Of a DNA stretch of 5,070 nt, positions 4,993-5,070 are shown one piece after another. The first letter of the stretch is position 1. Each line of letters starts with the position of its first letter. A program made the translations under genes and the position numbers. Under the pieces are notes generated by a model. The model saw only the letters and a list, made by a program, of their open reading frames with translations. It had not been told where the DNA came from and did no database searches. Source of the stretch: Chloroflexota bacterium (GTDB lineage: Bacteria; Chloroflexota; Ktedonobacteria; Ktedonobacterales; Ktedonobacteraceae); NCBI GenBank assembly GCA_005881995.1, contig VBHV01000010.1:1-5070 (forward strand), read 5' to 3'.

Positions 4993-5070
4993 CTATGAGG
5001 CGTTCAGCAGGACTTTCACCATCACGGCTCCAGCAATGACGTGGTTCCCTGTGTAGCTGTACAGCACGAT
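4993..5070 (-). CDS. Possible C-terminal end of a gene entering from the right
   Basis: From the last base of the window a minus-strand frame is open for 25 codons and ends in TAG at 4995-4993. Its peptide contains YTGNHVIAGAVMVKVLLNAS, a plausible hydrophobic tail but too short to assign. It ends 37 bases before the Tn3 fragment starts. It may be part of the mobile debris or simply a short chance frame. Confidence 0.2.
   Translation of the reverse strand: MVLYSYTGNHVIAGAVMVKVLLNAS

Noticed and set aside
4635..5056. Plus-strand frames at 4635-4841, 4675-4908 and 4706-5056
   Set aside because: Antisense of the Tn3 and TnpB remnants, which have clear homology on the minus strand.
5056..5065. 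Perfect palindrome GCTGTACAGC near the right edge
   Set aside because: Ten bases is too short to mean anything without a second copy or conservation.
1..5070. CRISPR array, tRNA or rRNA gene
   Set aside because: No spaced direct repeats, cloverleaf with CCA-type acceptor or rRNA signature sequence was seen on either strand.

Overview
The window looks like chromosomal DNA of an F420-producing bacterium of mixed, moderate GC content. The nearest fit from memory is Chloroflexota of the class Ktedonobacteria. The reasons are a stand-alone CofE, short DoxX and PIG-L proteins, and remnants of a Tn3-type transposase with a DUF4158 N-terminus and of an IS200/IS605 TnpB. This placement is inference; no rRNA or marker gene is present.

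Layout. Positions 1-301 hold the leader of a gene that lies beyond base 1 on the minus strand, headed by a clear FMN riboswitch (141-301). Upstream on the same strand is a cluster transcribed toward it. In transcription order this is a broken calcineurin-type metallophosphoesterase (2352-1449), a small DoxX-family membrane protein (1433-1071) and a PIG-L/LmbE deacetylase (977-180). The phosphoesterase is split by a frameshift with apparent loss of a middle segment. The PIG-L frame has no stop before the riboswitch and reads about 40 codons into it, so its native C-terminus seems to be lost or altered. A good -10 box (2391-2396) lies ahead of the phosphoesterase.

On the plus strand, an AT-richer stretch carries an unrecognised protein of about 203 residues (2576-3187). 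A 310-base gap follows, holding a start-less open frame and the cofE promoter (TATAAT at 3468-3473). Then comes an intact cofE (3497-4264), the F420-0:gamma-glutamyl ligase that adds glutamates to coenzyme F420.

From the cofE stop to the end the DNA is mobile-element debris on the minus strand: the C-terminal part of an IS200/IS605 TnpB (zinc finger and last catalytic Asp) abutting the N-terminal 87 codons of a Tn3-family transposase. The join falls within one or two bases of 4696. The TnpB frame runs into the antisense of the cofE 3' end, and short hairpins in this stretch may be remains of the element's right end and its RNA.

No complete new system is evident. The points most worth a second look are the PIG-L/riboswitch overlap, the Tn3-TnpB junction, and the unknown gene with its downstream open frame. 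Riboflavin control (riboswitch) and F420 synthesis (cofE) share the precursor 5-amino-6-ribitylaminouracil, but the two loci are 3 kb apart and face opposite ways, so any functional link is speculative.
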